The notes under the pieces were generated by a model, which saw only the letters and a list, made by a program, of their open reading frames with translations, made no database searches and was not told the origin of the DNA. 64,000 bases of DNA, taken from positions 62,001 through 126,000 of the forward strand of contig NZ_JBHIKY010000007.1 in NCBI RefSeq assembly GCF_042139015.1. The letters are read 5' to 3'. The stretch comes from JBHIKY01 sp042139015 (lineage in GTDB: Bacteria; Bacillota; Bacilli; Bacillales; Marinococcaceae). Positions 49,389-58,171 of the stretch are shown here, one piece after another (position 1 is the first letter of the stretch; the number at the start of each line of letters is the position of its first letter). The translations under genes and the position numbers were made by a program.

Positions 49389-51032
49389 TTGAGAAAAACG
49401 AAACATTATATGACGCTATCTGCCGCAGCTGCTGTTTTTTCACTTCCGATTTTTTCATCTCCAGCTCAGGCGGCCGGCCCTTTTTCAGATGTAGGGTCTG
49501 ATCATTGGGCAGACGAAGAGATTCAGTATTTGACTGAACAAGAAATTGTCAGCGGACGTGAGGATGGATCGTATGGACCTGGAGACAATGTTTCGAGAGC
49601 GCACACAGCTAAAATGATGTCGAATGCACTCTCTAATGAAATTCCTAAACCAGCTGCAGCTACCTTCCCAGATGTGTCCTCATCTTTTTGGGCATATGAT
49701 TATATTGAGCATGCTGCAGACCTCGGGGTTTTTACCGGAAAAAATGACGGAACGTTCCAGCCCAACAACAGCATGGGTAAAGCTCATGTGGCAGCGACTA
49801 TTTCCAGAGCATTTTTTGGTGAAGAATCTGAAAGTAATAATACCTCAGTTTCATTCACTGATATTTCTTCAGATCATTGGGCAAGTGGATACATAGCAAC
49901 CTTGGTTGATCACGGAATTATCGAAGAGGAAAGTGAATTTTCCCCAAACCAACCCGCCTCAAGATCTGAAATTTCTGCTTATCTTGCAAGAGCGATGAAT
50001 GAAAATCTGCGCTTACATAATGATAATAACGATGCGCAGGATTCTAAGAGCGTTCTGTATGAAGGAGAGGTTTCTACAGAACCAAACTTGAATGTCAGAA
50101 ACGGCCCTGGAACACAATACACAGGTATTGGATCTTTGCCGGGTGGAAGCATGATTGATGTTTACGATACGGAAGGCGACTGGCTGGAAATAAAGTATGA
50201 AGGGCAGCAGGCCTATGTTCACCAGGATTATGTCATAAAAGCAGAAGATGTTGATACAGAGACTCCTGCTTCAGATGAAGTTCTTGCGGAGGCCCAGGTG
50301 ACTACCGATGGTTTAAATGTACGTGACCAGCCTGATCCAGATAGTGAATCGTTAGATCTTCTTAACAGCGGAGACATGGTTACCATCCACGAACGCAGTA
50401 ATGAAGACTGGGTAAAAATAAATTACGGCGACAATCATTCGGGGTATGTCCACAGTTATTACCTGTCAGAAAATGACCCCGGGGAAAGCTCCTTGTCTGA
50501 TAAGACGATTGTAATTGATGCAGGACACGGGGCAAGTGATTCGGGGGCAGAAGCTAACGGCCTCGTGGAAAAAGAGCTCAATCTCGGAGTTGCCCTGGAG
50601 GTAGAGGATCTGCTTGAAGAAGATGGTGTAGATGTAGTAATGACGCGCGAGGATGATTCATTTTTATCATTGGACGAACGAGTCTCGATTGCTGAAGATG
50701 CGGACGCTGATTCATACGTTAGTATTCATGCAAACGCAGCCGCACCTGCGGCTGAAGGAGCAGAAACTTACTACAACAACGATAACAGCCCCGAGGAAAG
50801 CTATGCCCTGGCTGAATCCATCCAGGAAGAATTAACAGCTCAGACGAGTATGAACGACCGCCGTACAGCGGAAGCTGAATTTTTAGTAATAAAAAATACG
50901 ACGATGTCAAGCTCCTTAATTGAACTAGGTTTTATGACCAATGCCGAAGACGCCTCCAAAATGAGTGCACCAGGTTATGAGGCTCAAGCAGCGAATGCTG
51001 TGTATGATGGGATCGTGAATTTTTACGACTGA
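49389..51032 (+). CDS. SLH-SH3b-amidase cell-wall hydrolase (N-acetylmuramoyl-L-alanine amidase)
   Basis: A 547-aa exported wall enzyme. Signal peptide 1-28; three S-layer-homology repeats (FSDVGSDHWADEEIQYL near 32, FPDVSSSFWAYDYIEHA near 93, FTDISSDHWASGYIATL near 155); two SH3b domains (LNVRNGPGTQYTGIGSLPGG near 235; LNVRDQPDPDSESLDLLNSG near 305); and an Amidase_3 domain from about 370 with zinc ligands in DAGHGASDSG, VEKELNLG and SIHANA and a catalytic Glu in LIELGFMTN. The protein is strongly acidic, as in halophiles. Start is TTG at 49389 behind AAAGGAGG; the nearer ATG is out of frame. Element B follows 17 bases after the stop. Confidence 0.9.
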   Translation: MRKTKHYMTLSAAAAVFSLPIFSSPAQAAGPFSDVGSDHWADEEIQYLTEQEIVSGREDGSYGPGDNVSRAHTAKMMSNALSNEIPKPAAATFPDVSSSFWAYDYIEHAADLGVFTGKNDGTFQPNNSMGKAHVAATISRAFFGEESESNNTSVSFTDISSDHWASGYIATLVDHGIIEEESEFSPNQPASRSEISAYLARAMNENLRLHNDNNDAQDSKSVLYEGEVSTEPNLNVRNGPGTQYTGIGSLPGGSMIDVYDTEGDWLEIKYEGQQAYVHQDYVIKAEDVDTETPASDEVLAEAQVTTDGLNVRDQPDPDSESLDLLNSGDMVTIHERSNEDWVKINYGDNHSGYVHSYYLSENDPGESSLSDKTIVIDAGHGASDSGAEANGLVEKELNLGVALEVEDLLEEDGVDVVMTREDDSFLSLDERVSIAEDADADSYVSIHANAAAPAAEGAETYYNNDNSPEESYALAESIQEELTAQTSMNDRRTAEAEFLVIKNTTMSSSLIELGFMTNAEDASKMSAPGYEAQAANAVYDGIVNFYD

Positions 51033-51048
51033 TCATCATTGATAAGAC

Positions 51049-51271
51049 GGGGCTGTATCATAAATTATACTCGCCCCTTTTTGCATGGTAAAAAAAAGCA
51101 GGGGACAAGTCCTTCGCTTTCCGTGGGCAGCGCTTCAGCTAACCGGGCGAAACCCGCGCCCGGCGGATCTTCAGCCGCTGCTCTTCCCACTGGAGTCTTC
51201 GGACTTGTCCCCTGCTATCTTCTATTTAGGTTACTACTTTTTCTATAAAAAGGGGCTTTTGCTACAGCCCC
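51049..51271 (+). repeat. Dispersed hairpin element B, copy 3
   Basis: 223 bp, same orientation as copy 2 and nearly identical. The left end hairpin plus TTTTT begins 17 bases past the amidase stop; the right end acts on the opposite strand, 80 bases beyond the end of the MFS pseudogene. It fills most of the 318-base gap. Confidence 0.92.
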
Positions 51272-51350
51272 TCTTTACTATTGGTATGAGGAGATTTTCC
51301 CTTCGCTAGTCTAAGCTGAGACGAAGAATCCTTATGAATACTCCTTTATT

Positions 51351-52399
51351 TCAGGAGGAATGCTGAAAGGCATCATCTGGCGATACTGATTTTTTTATAA
51401 ACAAGGATAAGATAAACGCAGCAATAGCAAAAACGAGACCACCTGTAAATGCGCTCTGGACACCGGCAGTTAAAGCTTCAGCCTGATTCACCGGATTCTC
51501 AGGGTTTTCGAGTCCCCTTAGATACCCTGCCTGGCCGGCGGACATTATGCTGATAAACAGGGCGACTCCAATAGCTCCCGCCACTTGCTGCAGCGTGTTT
51601 AATATTGCGGTTCCGTGTGGATAATACTTTCTCGGCAGCTGGTTTAACCCATTGGTCTGGCCTGGCATCATTACGAGAGAAATGCCAATCATTAGTATGG
51701 AATGAAGCACAATAAACGTAATCGTCGAAGTAGTTGAGGAAACGTTTGTAAACATCCACATAACAAAAACCAGAATTGCGGTCCCTGGTATAACCAGCAT
51801 ACGCGGCCCAAAGCGGTCAAACAATCTCCCTGCTATTGGAGACATCATACCGTTTAAGATACCCCCTGGCAATAAGGCAAGCCCTGCAGCATATGCACTT
51901 AATGCCAAAGCCCCCTGTAAAAATAATGGCAGAATGATCATTGTAGAAAACAGGCTCATCATCATAATCACAAGCAGAATGGTTGTTAACGTGAACATTG
52001 GGGACAGGAATGCACGAAGATCAAGCATTGGTTCCTCAACTCTCAACTGTCTCCATACAAACAAAGCAAGAGATAAAAACCCTAAAGCCAAGGTGATATA
52101 AACCGCAGGACTACTCCAGCCTTCTGCACTTTCTCCCGCGCTGCTGAAACCGAAAACAATACCGCCAAATCCAATAGTAGAAAGTAAAATGGAGAGCACA
52201 TCTACCTTCGGACGAGTGACCTCAGAAACATTTTTTAAATATATTGCAGCAAACACAATTGAAAAGATGGCAAATGGAATGACTATAAAGAAGAGCCAGC
52301 GCCACGTCAAGCCATCCACTATTAATCCGGAAAGGGTCGGCCCGAGAGCTGGTGCAAACATAATAAATTTAAAAAGGATGGTGTATCTGCGGTATCCAC
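51351..52399 (-). pseudogene. MFS multidrug transporter (DHA2 type), N-terminal deletion
   Basis: The readable part aligns with the DHA2/EmrB-type fourteen-helix pumps from FAPALGPTLSGLIVDGLTWRWLF to the C-terminus (about 335 aa), but roughly the first 130 residues (four helices and the loop before motif C) are missing. AAGGAGGAAATTTA followed by GTG at 52399 looks like the original start: it reads MDTADTPS, typical of the family, but in a different frame from the rest. A deletion between about 52350 and 52375 best explains this. An open frame running further upstream to 52463 has no similarity to MFS. Probably inactive. Confidence 0.75.
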
Positions 52400-52618
52400 T
52401 AAATTTCCTCCTTATTCCAAATACAAAGCATAGAACAGCATACAATATAATTTTGATTTCCACAACAAAATTGCAATAGCTTCAAGTTTAATTCCGACTT
52501 GACAAATAAGAAATGTATGAATATGATTGTGTTTATACTTTTTAGATTGCCTAATGTATAATTCAATCATATTCTTAGTGTTTTATATACTTATTATTTT
52601 GAAGGGAGGCCCTGAATA

Positions 52619-54427
52619 TTGACGTGGGAGATGGGATTTGTATTATTTGTCGTCCTGCTGATGATGTTTGCTCTGGTTAAAGAGATCGCCCGGGCGGACA
52701 TTATCGTATTTGTTGCATTAGTAATTTTTTTAATGTCCGGCATTCTCACTCCACAAGAGGCTCTCTCCGGATTTTCGAATGAAGGAATGATGACGGTCGC
52801 CCTTTTATTTATTATTGCCGGGGCGATTCAAAAAAGCGGCGTCGTGAACCAGGCTTTATCAAGAATGCTTGGCACTCCAAAAGCCAGCGGAATACGATCG
52901 CTATTTAAATTACTGATCCCTGTTTCCGGGGTTTCCGCATTTTTAAACAATACACCGATCGTAGTCACACTTACTCCCATCGTAAAAGAATGGTGTACAA
53001 AACATAAGATTTCTCCTTCTAAATTTTTAATCCCATTATCTTATGCATCCATTCTAGGAGGAATATTAACATTGATGGGAACCTCCACTAACCTGGTTAT
53101 TCATGGTTTGATGCTCGACCGCGGCATGGATGGTTACTCTCTTTTCACATTAGGTCTTGTCAGCCTGCCGGCAAGTATTCTGGGGATTATTTATTTAGTG
53201 ACGATCGGCCAGAAAATACTGCCTGACTACAAAGGCATGACAGAAACGATAGAAGAACAAAGCAGAGAATATTTAATCGAAATTCTGGTTCACGATAATT
53301 ATCCATTTCTCGATAACCCTTATGTCGGGCTCTCTGTTGAAGAAGCCGGCCTTCGAAATCTAGAAGGCTTATATCTTGTTGGTATTATTAGAAAGAAAGA
53401 ACGAATTTTTCCGGTTAAAAATACAACAAAGATTAAAGTGAATGACCGCTTGATTTTCACAGGCTTGATCAGCAAAATCGCTGACCTGCAAAATCGAAAA
53501 GGCCTGCAGCTTAGAACAGGATCTGAAGTTTCCCTCGATAAACTGAAAAATGGAAACGGAGGACAGCTGGTAGAAGTTGTTGTTTCTCATCAGTCATCCC
53601 TTTTATACCGCCGTCTTAAAGAAACTCATTTTCGTTCTAAATTTGATGCGGGTGTTATTGCTGTCCATCGTAACAAAGAGAGAATACACAGCAAGATCGG
53701 TGATATTGTTCTGAAGCCGGGAGATACTTTACTGCTGCTGGCTGGTGTGGACTTTACTGACCGTGCAGCAGCATCGAATGATTTTTATATCGTTACCCCA
53801 TATAAAAAAGAAGACCACCCACTCCTTAACAGACTTGGAGACAAAAAGGCGTGGCTTGCGATCGGTACATTGGCAGCTATGATCGGCCTTGTAAGTTTCG
53901 ATGTATTGTCTATGTTCAAGGCCATGAGTATGACTGTTCTGCTCTATTTAATCTTTAAGATAATTTCTGCAGACGAAGCAAAAAACAGCATTCAGTTCAA
54001 TGTTCTTCTCCTGATTGCCAGTGCTTTTGGTATTGGAGAAGCTATGTTTAAAACGGGCACAGCCGAATGGATAGCAGACCACCTTATTGATGTCGCTGAC
54101 CCGCTCGGAATGCTGGGAATTCTCGTGCTTATGTACCTGCTGACCAGCTTATTTACAGAAGTTATGACGAACAACGCAGCTGCTGTTCTTATGTTTCCAA
54201 TAGCCGTGGAAACTGCTAATCATACAGGACTTGAGCCGCTGGCCATGATCATTTTGATCACAATTGCGGCATCCGCAAGCTTCTTATCACCAATCGGTTA
54301 TCAAACAAATCTGATCGTCTACGGCCCCGGCGGGTATCGCTTTACGGATTATATTAAAGTCGGCCTGCCGCTCAGTATTATTGTGATGGTTACCACCATT
54401 GCTATGCTCAACCTATTCTGGATATAA
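52619..54427 (+). CDS. SLC13-family permease with two TrkA-C domains
   Basis: A 602-aa carrier of the SLC13/DASS type. N-terminal helices with SAFLNNTPIVVTLTPIV near 104 and LMGTSTNLVIHGLMLDRG near 150 (the SNT motif), two cytosolic RCK/TrkA-C domains near 215-295 and 310-390 (EEAGLRNLEGLYLVGIIRK; VLKPGDTLLLLAGV), then the second helix bundle with TEVMTNNAAAVLMFPIA near 520 and SPIGYQTNLIVYGPGGY near 560. Relatives carry sulfate, dicarboxylates or other anions with Na+. Start is TTG behind AAGGGAGG. Confidence 0.9.
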   Translation: MTWEMGFVLFVVLLMMFALVKEIARADIIVFVALVIFLMSGILTPQEALSGFSNEGMMTVALLFIIAGAIQKSGVVNQALSRMLGTPKASGIRSLFKLLIPVSGVSAFLNNTPIVVTLTPIVKEWCTKHKISPSKFLIPLSYASILGGILTLMGTSTNLVIHGLMLDRGMDGYSLFTLGLVSLPASILGIIYLVTIGQKILPDYKGMTETIEEQSREYLIEILVHDNYPFLDNPYVGLSVEEAGLRNLEGLYLVGIIRKKERIFPVKNTTKIKVNDRLIFTGLISKIADLQNRKGLQLRTGSEVSLDKLKNGNGGQLVEVVVSHQSSLLYRRLKETHFRSKFDAGVIAVHRNKERIHSKIGDIVLKPGDTLLLLAGVDFTDRAAASNDFYIVTPYKKEDHPLLNRLGDKKAWLAIGTLAAMIGLVSFDVLSMFKAMSMTVLLYLIFKIISADEAKNSIQFNVLLLIASAFGIGEAMFKTGTAEWIADHLIDVADPLGMLGILVLMYLLTSLFTEVMTNNAAAVLMFPIAVETANHTGLEPLAMIILITIAASASFLSPIGYQTNLIVYGPGGYRFTDYIKVGLPLSIIVMVTTIAMLNLFWI

Positions 54428-54444
54428 AAACTCAAATGCAAGAA

Positions 54445-54481
54445 ACAATCCAGACTGATTCAGTAGAATCGTCTGGATTGT
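54445..54481 (+). terminator. Terminator of the SLC13 gene
   Basis: ACAATCCAGAC and GTCTGGATTGT pair perfectly around fifteen bases, about 20 bases past the stop; the following T-run is weak. Confidence 0.7.
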
Positions 54482-54570
54482 GCAATATATAATATACTTT
54501 TGTCTCACTAGTTTCATGCACGCGGCCTCCGCGCTGCACCAGTTGCAGTGCTGGCGGCTGACCCTCTTTT

Positions 54571-55305
54571 TTAGGTGAAAACGATGATATTGATTGCAGA
54601 AGCAGCTACTATTACACCAGCAAGCTTTCGCACCTGATCCTGAGAGATTTTTCCCATCCAGCGCATTCCTATACGTGTGCCGATCAAAACACTAATCATA
54701 CCAATTAGAAAGTACAGAGGAAACGAAGCTGAAAAATCTCCGCTGACCCAATGCATTATTACGGTTAAAACACTGGTGACTGCAAACACGGCCTGAAGAT
54801 TTGCAGTATAAGCGTATTTATCCTGGAAGGCAAGCAGAAAATAAAAAACAAAAAACGGACCGCCGACAACAAACACTCCCCCGATAAAGCCGCCTAAAAA
54901 ACCAAGCGAAAGTGGCAGTACAGGAGGAATGGCACTGCTTTTCAGCGGTTTCTTTTTTTTAAATATATATACAACCATCCCCAGAAGAACAAAGCCGAGC
55001 ATACGTTTTAAAGCATCCATTTCTCCAAAATTATGAAGAACAAAAAAAGCTGCCACTCTGCCTGTTAAAGCAGCACTTAAAATATAAATTAAACCTTTCC
55101 ATTCTATGTATTTCATTAACTTCACAAGAATGCTGGCAGCTGTAATTAGCGACAAGACTATGACGAGCAGTGCGCTGTCTTTGAGTGTGAAAATAAATGG
55201 AAGAAAACTCATTGCGAATAATCCAAAGCCGAACCCGCTGGCTCCCTGCATAAAGCTTCCTATGAATAATACAACGAAAATAAATATAATCTCTGCATAC
55301 ATCAT
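54571..55305 (-). CDS. TauE/SafE-family membrane exporter
   Basis: A 244-aa protein with eight helices. Family signatures are GSFMQGASGFGFGLFAMSFL near 16 and FLGGFIGGVFVVGGPFFVFY near 135, the two halves of the TauE fold. Members export sulfite, sulfoacetate or other organosulfur anions. It stands next to an SLC13 carrier but on the other strand, so a shared sulfur role is only a suggestion. AGGAAAGG precedes the ATG at 55305; a TTG upstream in frame is less likely. Confidence 0.87.
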   Translation of the reverse strand: MMYAEIIFIFVVLFIGSFMQGASGFGFGLFAMSFLPFIFTLKDSALLVIVLSLITAASILVKLMKYIEWKGLIYILSAALTGRVAAFFVLHNFGEMDALKRMLGFVLLGMVVYIFKKKKPLKSSAIPPVLPLSLGFLGGFIGGVFVVGGPFFVFYFLLAFQDKYAYTANLQAVFAVTSVLTVIMHWVSGDFSASFPLYFLIGMISVLIGTRIGMRWMGKISQDQVRKLAGVIVAASAINIIVFT

Positions 55306-55447
55306 TCTGGAACCTTTCCTGCTCAAGTTAAAAACACTTATTCTATTATCGCAAAGACGAAAATAAAAAGCACGAACGAGAGTTCATAAAGCAATACTTA
55401 CTGGAGAAAAACAGAACCGAGGGGCTGCTGTGAAAGAATTAGCCGCC

Positions 55448-55531
55448 TTTCAGGCAGATAGCGTACCTCTTGTCCCCAACTTCTAATAAATAGAACAATT
55501 GCATTAAATAACGGATCTCCTGTCCGCATCC
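55448..55531 (+). repeat. Element C fragment (right half)
   Basis: TTTCAGGCAGATAGCGTACC and AAATAACGGATCTCCTGTCC are two plus-oriented M motifs in the spacing of the right half of element C (45405-45489; reverse of 47318-47398). Ends are lost. Confidence 0.75.
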
Positions 55532-55624
55532 TGCTTTCCGGCCTAGTCTTTCAGTATTCCAGCTCCGCTTTGGAAAAGACCACCGGAAGTTATCCACTAC
55601 CAGAAAGTTTCAATAAATGAATAG

Positions 55625-55653
55625 AAGGATCAGCAGTTCAACCGCTGATCCTT
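55625..55653 (-). terminator. Terminator of the acyl-CoA dehydrogenase gene
   Basis: AAGGATCAGC and GCTGATCCTT pair around nine bases; on the minus strand TTCTATTCATT follows. It lies 16 bases beyond the stop. Confidence 0.8.
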
Positions 55654-55668
55654 TCCTTCTGACCAATT

Positions 55669-56880
55669 TTATTTTGCAGGCTCTTCCTGCTGCTGAAACG
55701 GCCATGATGGCAATGATTTTCTTAGAGGTTTATCTTCATTGTAGCCAAGTACATAGCGTGCCTGCATAATCGTATGAATTTCTCGTGTACCTTCGTAAAT
55801 TACAGGAGCCTTGGAGTTACGCAAATATCGCTCTACCGGATATTCATTGGAGTAGCCGTAAGCCCCATGAATTTGAACGGCATCGTTCGCTGATTCATTC
55901 GCAAAATCACAAGCCTGCCATTTTGCAAGCGAGGTTTCTCTTGTACTGCGTTTTCCTTGATTTTTTAACTCTCCGGCTTTATACACGAGCAGGCGGCTCA
56001 TCTGAAGGCCGGCCTCCATTTTTGCAATCATTTGCTGGACAAGCTGATGCTTGCCTATCGCTTTGCCAAATGTTTTACGTTCTTCACAATACGAAACACT
56101 AGCTTCAAGACAAGCCATTATCTGTCCGCATGCTCCTGCAGCTACAGTGAATCGTCCGTTGTCCAGTGCGGACATAGCGATTTTAAAACCTTCTCCTTCT
56201 TCCCCGAGCAGGTTTTCCTTCGGGAGTCTTACATTATCAAAGAAAATCTCCCCGGTGTTTCCAGCACGGATGCCTAATTTACCTTTAATCGCTTTTGAAG
56301 AAAAGCCTTCTCTGTCCCGTTCCACAATAAAGGCAGAAATACCGCTGTGACCCTTGCTTTTATCAGTGTAAGCGAATACAAGAAAATGATCAGCGGCATC
56401 ACATAAAGAAATCCACGTTTTAGAACCATTCAGAACATATTGGTCTCCTTCTTTGACTGCTTTCGACTTCAAAGCAGAAACATCAGATCCAGCATCCGGT
56501 TCAGTTAACGCAAAGGCCCCAACCTTTTCACCTTTCGCCTGAGGATAGAGAAATTTTTGCTTTTGCCCCTCTGTTGCCCACTGCAAAAGCGTCATACTAT
56601 TTAGGCCCGTGTGAACCGACACAGCAGTCCGGAAAGCAGTATCTCCTCGCTCGAGCTCCTCACAGACAATGGCGAGCGTGTTGTAATCCATCCCGCTCCC
56701 CCCGTACTGCTCTGGAATGCAGATCCCCATCAATCCGAGATCCGCCAGCTTTTTAAGAATAGATGTTTCAAAATGAGCAGCCGCATCCCATTCCCCTATG
56801 TTTGGCATTATTTCCTTATCGACAAAACTCCTTACCGTTTTACGCACCATTTCCTGTTCTTCTGAAAATGAAAAATTCAT
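55669..56880 (-). CDS. Acyl-CoA dehydrogenase
   Basis: A 403-aa FAD enzyme of fatty or branched-chain acyl-CoA oxidation. Motifs: FALTEPDAGSDVSALKSKA near 122, WISLCDAADHFLVFAYT near 155, ALDNGRFTVAAGACGQ near 238, and the catalytic Glu in APVIYEGTREIHTIM near 365. It resembles butyryl- or isovaleryl-type dehydrogenases; exact chain preference cannot be read. A ten-to-fifteen-residue acidic/Gln tail is extra. AAAAGGTGG precedes the ATG, and a 54-base hairpin with a T-run lies just upstream. Confidence 0.9.
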   Translation of the reverse strand: MNFSFSEEQEMVRKTVRSFVDKEIMPNIGEWDAAAHFETSILKKLADLGLMGICIPEQYGGSGMDYNTLAIVCEELERGDTAFRTAVSVHTGLNSMTLLQWATEGQKQKFLYPQAKGEKVGAFALTEPDAGSDVSALKSKAVKEGDQYVLNGSKTWISLCDAADHFLVFAYTDKSKGHSGISAFIVERDREGFSSKAIKGKLGIRAGNTGEIFFDNVRLPKENLLGEEGEGFKIAMSALDNGRFTVAAGACGQIMACLEASVSYCEERKTFGKAIGKHQLVQQMIAKMEAGLQMSRLLVYKAGELKNQGKRSTRETSLAKWQACDFANESANDAVQIHGAYGYSNEYPVERYLRNSKAPVIYEGTREIHTIMQARYVLGYNEDKPLRKSLPSWPFQQQEEPAK

Positions 56881-56916
56881 TGTTATACCACCTTTTCTAC
56901 TTTATTAAGGAACAAA

Positions 56917-56970
56917 AAAACCAGTTTTCCATCCAGGCACACAAAAGGCGCAGACGAGAAAACTGGTTTT
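56917..56970 (-). terminator. Intrinsic terminator upstream of the acyl-CoA dehydrogenase gene
   Basis: On the minus strand AAAACCAGTTTTC pairs exactly with GAAAACTGGTTTT around a 28-base loop, followed by TTTG. It lies 130 bases past the epoxide-hydrolase stop and only 37 bases before the dehydrogenase ATG, so it either ends the first gene or acts as a leader attenuator for the second. Confidence 0.75.
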
Positions 56971-57102
56971 AATATTCAAGCAGCTGGCCGGGCGGTGGAC
57001 AGCTTTGAATATTTACAGTTTAAAAATTATCTGATTAATCTAAACATTAATAAAGATCTGTGCTGATGTCAATAGGCATTTCCATTTTACCTTAATCATT
57101 AT

Positions 57103-57975
57103 TTAAACCGGCATTTTCTCTACTAAGAATTCTTTTATCAATTTATCCATTATATCCGGATGCTCATGATGAACCCAGTGAGTTGCCTCGTCTACGAGAA
57201 TCAGTTCCCCCTCATCGCATATCTTCAATGTTTCCTTTGCCAGCTTTACAGATAAAAAGGAATCGTCTTTTCCCCAAATAAGACGGGTTGGCACTCTCAC
57301 CTTCGGAAACGGGAAGCCTTCTGCACCACCCCGACGTATGGCACGATACCAGTTCAGCATGGCAGTAAGTGCATGAGGCTGTTTCCACGCCTCTTTATAT
57401 TTCTCCATATCCTCGTCCGAAAAAGTGTTGGGCTGACTCGTGTTTTGCATGAATTGGGCAAGAACTTGAAAATCATTCGAACGTAAAGCGAGTTCGGGTT
57501 TATCAGGCAGCTGAAAAAACACCATATAGGCACTTTTCATCCACTGGACTGGGTAAGCAGCTGAAACTCTGGCCATTACAGCCGGGTGTGGAATATTGAC
57601 TGGAATAAAGGATTTTACATATTCAGGTCTTGTCGCAGCAATGTGCCATCCTACTGCTCCTCCCCAATCATGGCCGATGATAACCGCTTGATCACGATGA
57701 TATAGATCAATTAATCCCGTGATATCATCGCGGAGCTGATTAAGCGTATAGCTGTCAATCCCGGATGGTTTATCACTCTTGTTGTATCCTCTCTGATCCG
57801 GCGCAAGCACCCGGTAGCCATCATTGGCTAACGATTCCATCTGGGTTTTCCATCCGTACCAAAATTCCGGAAATCCATGAAGAAGTACCACCAGCGGACC
57901 GTCATTCGGTCCAGCGGCCGCCGTATGAAGCGTAATTCCATTTGTTTTTACGTATTGAAATTCAATATCCGCCAT
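57103..57975 (-). CDS. Alpha/beta-hydrolase, epoxide-hydrolase-like
   Basis: A 290-aa hydrolase. Oxyanion motif HGFPEFWYGWKTQ near residue 33, nucleophile Asp in IGHDWGGAVGWH near 101, acid Asp in IWGKDDSFLSV near 235 and His in ATHWVHHEHP near 270 match epoxide hydrolases and fluoroacetate-dehalogenase relatives. The cap region holds Tyr residues (NWYRAIRRGG) as in epoxide hydrolases. Substrate unknown, probably detoxification. AAGGAGGATG precedes the ATG. Divergent from the polysaccharide gene at 58172. Confidence 0.87.
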   Translation of the reverse strand: MADIEFQYVKTNGITLHTAAAGPNDGPLVVLLHGFPEFWYGWKTQMESLANDGYRVLAPDQRGYNKSDKPSGIDSYTLNQLRDDITGLIDLYHRDQAVIIGHDWGGAVGWHIAATRPEYVKSFIPVNIPHPAVMARVSAAYPVQWMKSAYMVFFQLPDKPELALRSNDFQVLAQFMQNTSQPNTFSDEDMEKYKEAWKQPHALTAMLNWYRAIRRGGAEGFPFPKVRVPTRLIWGKDDSFLSVKLAKETLKICDEGELILVDEATHWVHHEHPDIMDKLIKEFLVEKMPV

Positions 57976-58171
57976 TAAAAAACATCCTCCTTTTTTGAAT
58001 GATCCATATAAAAGTACCTATACCCTCTTTCTTGGAAAAATTAATCAATATTCGGATGATAGGCCCCTCTCTATTTTCAAAAAAGTATGTTTCATTGCCG
58101 AAACGCCGCTCCAGCTGATCCTATTCTGCAATAGAATATAAGTAACATGCTGATGTGGGAAAGGAAGAAAA

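Larger units (their letters stand above)
55306..55668. other. Intergenic stretch with element C fragment
   Basis: Between the TauE start and the acyl-CoA dehydrogenase stop. It holds the promoter region of the TauE gene, an element C right-half fragment (55448-55531) and the dehydrogenase terminator. No small gene seen. Confidence 0.5.

Noticed and set aside
51039..51309. Open frames of 69-82 codons across element B, with equivalents at 8309-8540 and 36428-36676
   Set aside because: Identical peptides in three places come from the hairpin repeat; they run through terminator stems and have no suitable start sites.
54515..54565. GC-rich imperfect palindrome (GCGGCCTCCGCGC, CTGCACCAGTTGCAGTGC) after the SLC13 gene
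   Set aside because: No second copy was found in the window, no T-run follows on either strand, and the pairing is imperfect; it may be a repeat remnant, but evidence is insufficient.
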